A DNA stretch of 10,089 nucleotides. It comes from Campylobacteraceae bacterium. Its GTDB lineage: Bacteria; Campylobacterota; Campylobacteria; Campylobacterales; Sulfurovaceae. The stretch is taken from the NCBI GenBank assembly GCA_026985495.1, contig JALSQJ010000152.1, forward strand, positions 1 through 10,089. Reading direction: 5' to 3'. The position numbers and the translations under genes were made by a program. Of the stretch, positions 7,727-10,089 are shown one piece after another (position 1 is the stretch's first letter; every line of letters starts with the position of its first letter). A model generated the notes under the pieces. It ran no database searches. It saw only the letters and a list, made by a program, of their open reading frames with translations, and was not told the origin of the DNA.

Positions 7727-7732
7727 ATTATA
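7727..7732 (-). promoter_or_regulatory. Candidate -10 box for the ppiD-like/ftsA/ftsZ cluster
   Basis: The minus strand reads TATAAT, perfect to consensus, preceded by a T-rich stretch around the -35 position (7750-7755). It would give a leader of about 64 bases before the PpiD-like gene. A second, closer candidate on the same strand is TAAAAT at 7686-7691. No other promoter of comparable quality is visible before ftsA or ftsZ. Confidence 0.45.
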
Positions 7733-7737
7733 GAGTG

Positions 7738-7743
7738 TATATT
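7738..7743 (+). promoter_or_regulatory. Candidate -10 box for bioA
   Basis: TATATT lies 31 bases before the bioA ATG. A start near 7750 would leave a leader of about 19 bases carrying the weak ribosome-binding site TAGGG (7757-7761). No -35 is recognisable. I looked for a BirA operator dyad in the 112-base gap and saw none. Confidence 0.3.
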
Positions 7744-7768
7744 GCTATTAAAAAAGTAGGGTTGAATA

Positions 7769-9070
7769 ATGAAAAATAGGAATTTGCAGATTGTAACAGA
7801 GGATTTAAAGAGTATTTGGCATCCATGTACTCAAATGAAAGACCATGAGATTTTACCTCTTATACCTATTAAGAGAGCTAAAGGTATTTATCTATATGAT
7901 TTTGATGATAAATCTTATATTGATGCTATTAGCTCATGGTGGGTTAATATCTTTGGTCACGTTAATGAACATATCTCCTCTAAAATTAAAGAGCAACTTG
8001 ATACTTTAGAGCATGTTTTGTTAGCTGGTTTTACACATAAACCAGCTGTCAATTTGGCAGAAAAAATTGTCAACCTGACTCCTGAAGGGTTAAGTAAGGT
8101 ATTTTTTGCAGATAATGGTTCAAGTGCCGTAGAGGTAGCGTTGAAGATGAGTTTCCATTATCATAAAAATAGAGGTAAAAATCGTCCACTTTTTCTCTCG
8201 TTGACAAACTCTTACCATGGAGAGACTATAGGTGCTTTGAGTGTAGGAGATGTTGAGCTTTACAAAGATACTTATGCTCCACTTTTAATCTCATCTATTC
8301 AGACTCCTGTGCCAAAAGACCAAACTGTAGAGAGTTCAAAAGTAGCTATTGAAGAGTTGAAAACTATTTTAGAGAAGAGAGGTTCAGAGATTTCAGCTTT
8401 TATACTAGAACCTCTTGTTCAAGGAGCAGGAAATATGCATATGTATCACCCACTATACATTACTCTAGCCAAAGAGTTGTGTGAAGAGTATGGAGTTCAT
8501 CTGATAGTTGATGAGATAATGACAGGCTTTGGACGAACAGGAACTATGTTTGCTTGTGAACAGGCTGGAGTTACTCCTGATTTTATGACTATATCAAAAG
8601 GGTTAACAGGTGGTTATTTGCCTTTAGCATTGACTCTAACTACTTTAGATGTATATAACGCTTTCTATTGTGACTATAGTGAATATAAGGCATTTTTGCA
8701 TTCACACTCATATACAGGTAACCCTTTAGCTTGTACAGCAGCATTGGCAACGTTAGAGCTTTTTGAAGCTACAGATGTTTTAGGAGAAAATAGAAAAAAG
8801 TCAGCCTATATTTTAGAGAAGTTAGAGAAGTTTAAGAGATTACCAAATGTTTTAGAGGTACGACAAACAGGAATGATAGCAGCTGTTGAGCTAAAAGGGT
8901 ATAGAGCTGAAGAGCGTATAGGTTTAAAGGTTTATGAGTATGGACTAGAGCATGGTGTACTTCTTCGTCCATTGGGGCATATTGTCTATTTTATGCCACC
9001 TTATATTATTACTTATGAAGAGATTGATAAGATGATTGATACAGCCTATGAGGCTATTGTTCAATTATAG
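7769..9070 (+). CDS. bioA: Adenosylmethionine-8-amino-7-oxononanoate aminotransferase BioA
   Basis: This 433-residue PLP enzyme transfers the amino group of S-adenosylmethionine to 8-amino-7-oxononanoate to make 7,8-diaminononanoate, the step before dethiobiotin in biotin synthesis. It aligns along its whole length with E. coli BioA from memory: IWHPCTQM (16-23), SSWW (55-58), the phosphate-binding GSS (117-119), YHG (149-151), DEI with D248 holding the PLP ring, SKGLTGG with K277 as Schiff-base lysine, YTGNP (315-319) and LLRPLG with R400 as substrate-carboxylate arginine. The close match, especially the WW pair and the MPPYII end, separates it from other class III aminotransferases. No other biotin gene is in the window. 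It is divergent from the PpiD-like gene, and its last 17 bases overlap the end of convergent pyrF. Confidence 0.96.
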   Translation: MKNRNLQIVTEDLKSIWHPCTQMKDHEILPLIPIKRAKGIYLYDFDDKSYIDAISSWWVNIFGHVNEHISSKIKEQLDTLEHVLLAGFTHKPAVNLAEKIVNLTPEGLSKVFFADNGSSAVEVALKMSFHYHKNRGKNRPLFLSLTNSYHGETIGALSVGDVELYKDTYAPLLISSIQTPVPKDQTVESSKVAIEELKTILEKRGSEISAFILEPLVQGAGNMHMYHPLYITLAKELCEEYGVHLIVDEIMTGFGRTGTMFACEQAGVTPDFMTISKGLTGGYLPLALTLTTLDVYNAFYCDYSEYKAFLHSHSYTGNPLACTAALATLELFEATDVLGENRKKSAYILEKLEKFKRLPNVLEVRQTGMIAAVELKGYRAEERIGLKVYEYGLEHGVLLRPLGHIVYFMPPYIITYEEIDKMIDTAYEAIVQL

Positions 9071-9743
9071 AGAGAATTTTTTCAACTTTCTCTTTAGGAT
9101 TTTTATCTCTATATATAGGACGACCAATAACAGGAAAGTCAACATATTGCTCTTTTGCTAACTCTAAGTTAGCAACACGTTGTTGGTCTCCTGCATCTTC
9201 TCCAAAAGGTCGAATACCTGGACAGAGTGTTAAAAAGTTATTTGAAGTAATAGTTTTAATAGCTTGACTCTCAAAGGTTGAGCAGACTACACCATCTAAT
9301 CCATTTTTATAACTCATCTTTGCAAACTCTTGGGCTTTTTCATCAATACTTTTTCCATAAATAGAGGAGAAGTTTTTTTCATCAAAAGAGGTTAGGGCAG
9401 TAACAGCTAAAACTAAAGGTCGCTTTTTATAAGTTGAGAGTCTATCCATAACAGTTCTCATAGCAACTTCTCCTGCTGAAGCGTGAATATTAAACATCTC
9501 TATACCAAGTTTAGCTATCTCTTCTGCAGCATCTGCCATGGTATTTGGAATATCATAAAGTTTTAAATCTAAAAATAGTTTAAAGTTTGGGTTTATCTTT
9601 TTAAGGCTCTTAATAAATGGTTTTCCATCTCTTATGTAGGCTCTAAATCCTATTTTCATCCAAATATTGTACTCTTTTAATGACTCTGCTAATGCCAAAT
9701 TCTCTTCTGCTGATGGTAAATCCAATGCGATACACAATTTCAT
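9054..9743 (-). CDS. pyrF: Orotidine 5'-phosphate decarboxylase PyrF
   Basis: This 229-residue enzyme converts orotidine monophosphate to UMP, the last step of de novo pyrimidine synthesis. It is a TIM-barrel dimer in the cytoplasm. The catalytic array is present: D8 in LDLP, K30 in WMKIG, and D59-x-K61-x-x-D64 in [11 protein letters not shown]. The phosphate grip is PGIRPFG (175-181) and GRPI (207-210). Length is typical of the shorter bacterial form (group 1). ATG was chosen for the GAGGAA 5 bases upstream and because MKLCIALD is the normal N terminus. It stands alone on the minus strand between two plus-strand genes. A -10-like TAGAAT at 9772-9777 is its likely promoter. Its 3' end overlaps bioA. 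Confidence 0.97.
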   Translation of the reverse strand: MKLCIALDLPSAEENLALAESLKEYNIWMKIGFRAYIRDGKPFIKSLKKINPNFKLFLDLKLYDIPNTMADAAEEIAKLGIEMFNIHASAGEVAMRTVMDRLSTYKKRPLVLAVTALTSFDEKNFSSIYGKSIDEKAQEFAKMSYKNGLDGVVCSTFESQAIKTITSNNFLTLCPGIRPFGEDAGDQQRVANLELAKEQYVDFPVIGRPIYRDKNPKEKVEKILSIIEQ

Positions 9744-9767
9744 ATTTTTCCTCTAACTTTTTATGGG

Positions 9768-9773
9768 TATAAT
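9768..9773 (+). promoter_or_regulatory. -10 box of the cyclophilin gene
   Basis: TATAAT, 31 bases before the ATG, is preceded by a T-rich tract (9745-9764) and by GGG, close to the T-rich/-10 layout known for Campylobacter promoters. A start near 9780 gives a 25-base leader with AAGGA at 9795-9799. Confidence 0.55.
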
Positions 9774-9777
9774 TCTA
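9772..9777 (-). promoter_or_regulatory. -10 box of pyrF
   Basis: The minus strand reads TAGAAT, one base from consensus. A start near 9765 would give a leader of about 22 bases with GAGGAA before pyrF. It shares two bases with the opposite -10 box of the cyclophilin gene. Confidence 0.4.
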
Positions 9778-9804
9778 CCGAAAATATACAAAATAAGGAT
9801 TAAC

Positions 9805-10089
9805 ATGTCAAAAAGATATGATATAGCACAAGATGTAATGGATACCTACAACTATGCAAAGGTTAACACCTCTAAGGGGACAATTTGGATTAAACTTTAT
9901 ACTCAAGATGCACCAAATACAGTAGCAAACTTTGCACACTTAGCAGAGATAGGTTTTTATAACGGTTTAAAGTTTCATAGAGTAATAGAAGGGTTTATGG
10001 CACAAGGTGGTTGCCCTAATACAGCAGAGGGTGCTAAGGGTATGCCAGGAACAGGTGGACCAGGTTGGTCAATTGATTGTGAGACAGAT
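9805..10089 (+). CDS. Cyclophilin-type peptidyl-prolyl isomerase (partial, cut by window end)
   Basis: The first 95 codons of a cyclophilin run open to the right edge. The core signature is complete: [16 protein letters not shown] (57-72), with R59 as catalytic arginine and F64, M65 and Q67 in the proline pocket, followed by GTGGPGW (82-88). There is no signal peptide; the start MSKRYD is charged, so this is a cytoplasmic isomerase like E. coli PpiB. About half the domain (the Trp/His-containing second half) should lie beyond the window. C70, where many cyclophilins have Asp, is a small deviation. The ATG has AAGGA 5 bases upstream and a consensus -10 box. It is divergent from pyrF with 61 bases between the starts. 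Confidence 0.92.
   Translation, partial: MSKRYDIAQDVMDTYNYAKVNTSKGTIWIKLYTQDAPNTVANFAHLAEIGFYNGLKFHRVIEGFMAQGGCPNTAEGAKGMPGTGGPGWSIDCETD

Noticed and set aside
7657..7768. BirA (biotin repressor) operator before bioA
   Set aside because: The gap has TTGTTA-like bases at 7697-7702 but no matching second arm at the expected distance, so no bioO-type dyad is supported.
9071..9093. Terminator after bioA from the AGAGAA/TTCTCT hairpin
   Set aside because: The stem is six AT-rich pairs inside pyrF, with an 11-base loop and no T tract after it.
1..10089. CRISPR array, tRNA, insertion sequence or defence system
   Set aside because: No regularly spaced repeats, tRNA-like arms, terminal inverted repeats or transposase-like proteins were seen; all sizeable frames are housekeeping genes or their shadows.

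Overview
The window looks like an ordinary core-genome segment of a low-GC Campylobacterota (epsilonproteobacterial) chromosome, probably a Sulfurimonas- or Sulfurovum-like organism. This rests on the AT-rich sequence, -10 boxes close to TATAAT behind T-rich stretches with no recognisable -35, the 600-residue UbiD type used for menaquinone synthesis in that phylum, and the style of the FtsA/FtsZ and cyclophilin proteins. The genus is inference. There are no mobile elements, CRISPR arrays, tRNAs or rRNAs, and coding density is very high; no gap reaches 300 bases.

From 54 to 7656 six genes run leftward on the minus strand. In transcription order they are a membrane-anchored PpiD/SurA-like folding factor (6202-7656), ftsA (4767-6152), ftsZ (3592-4752), a secreted polysaccharide deacetylase (2614-3585), a one-heme c-type lipoprotein of the DUF3365/Tll0287-like family (1927-2577) and a UbiD-family decarboxylase (54-1877). 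Gaps are only 6 to 49 bases, so read-through from one end to the other is plausible. ubiD has its own good -10 box, placed inside a 12-bp perfect inverted repeat that also covers its ribosome-binding site. The first half of the cluster serves cell division and envelope assembly: FtsA tethers FtsZ filaments to the membrane, the folding factor handles exported proteins, and the deacetylase may modify wall or surface glycan. The second half leans toward respiration: a heme lipoprotein and a step of quinone synthesis.

From 7657 to the right edge are bioA (7769-9070, plus; biotin synthesis), pyrF (9054-9743, minus; pyrimidine synthesis) and the first 95 codons of a cytoplasmic cyclophilin (from 9805, plus). 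bioA and pyrF converge and overlap by 17 bases. The two divergent intergenic regions (7657-7768 and 9744-9804) each hold back-to-back -10 boxes.

I found no clearly novel system. The most interesting points are the inverted repeat over the ubiD promoter and start, a PpiD-like protein that appears to lack its isomerase domain and stands directly before ftsA, and the deacetylase placed 6 bases after ftsZ.
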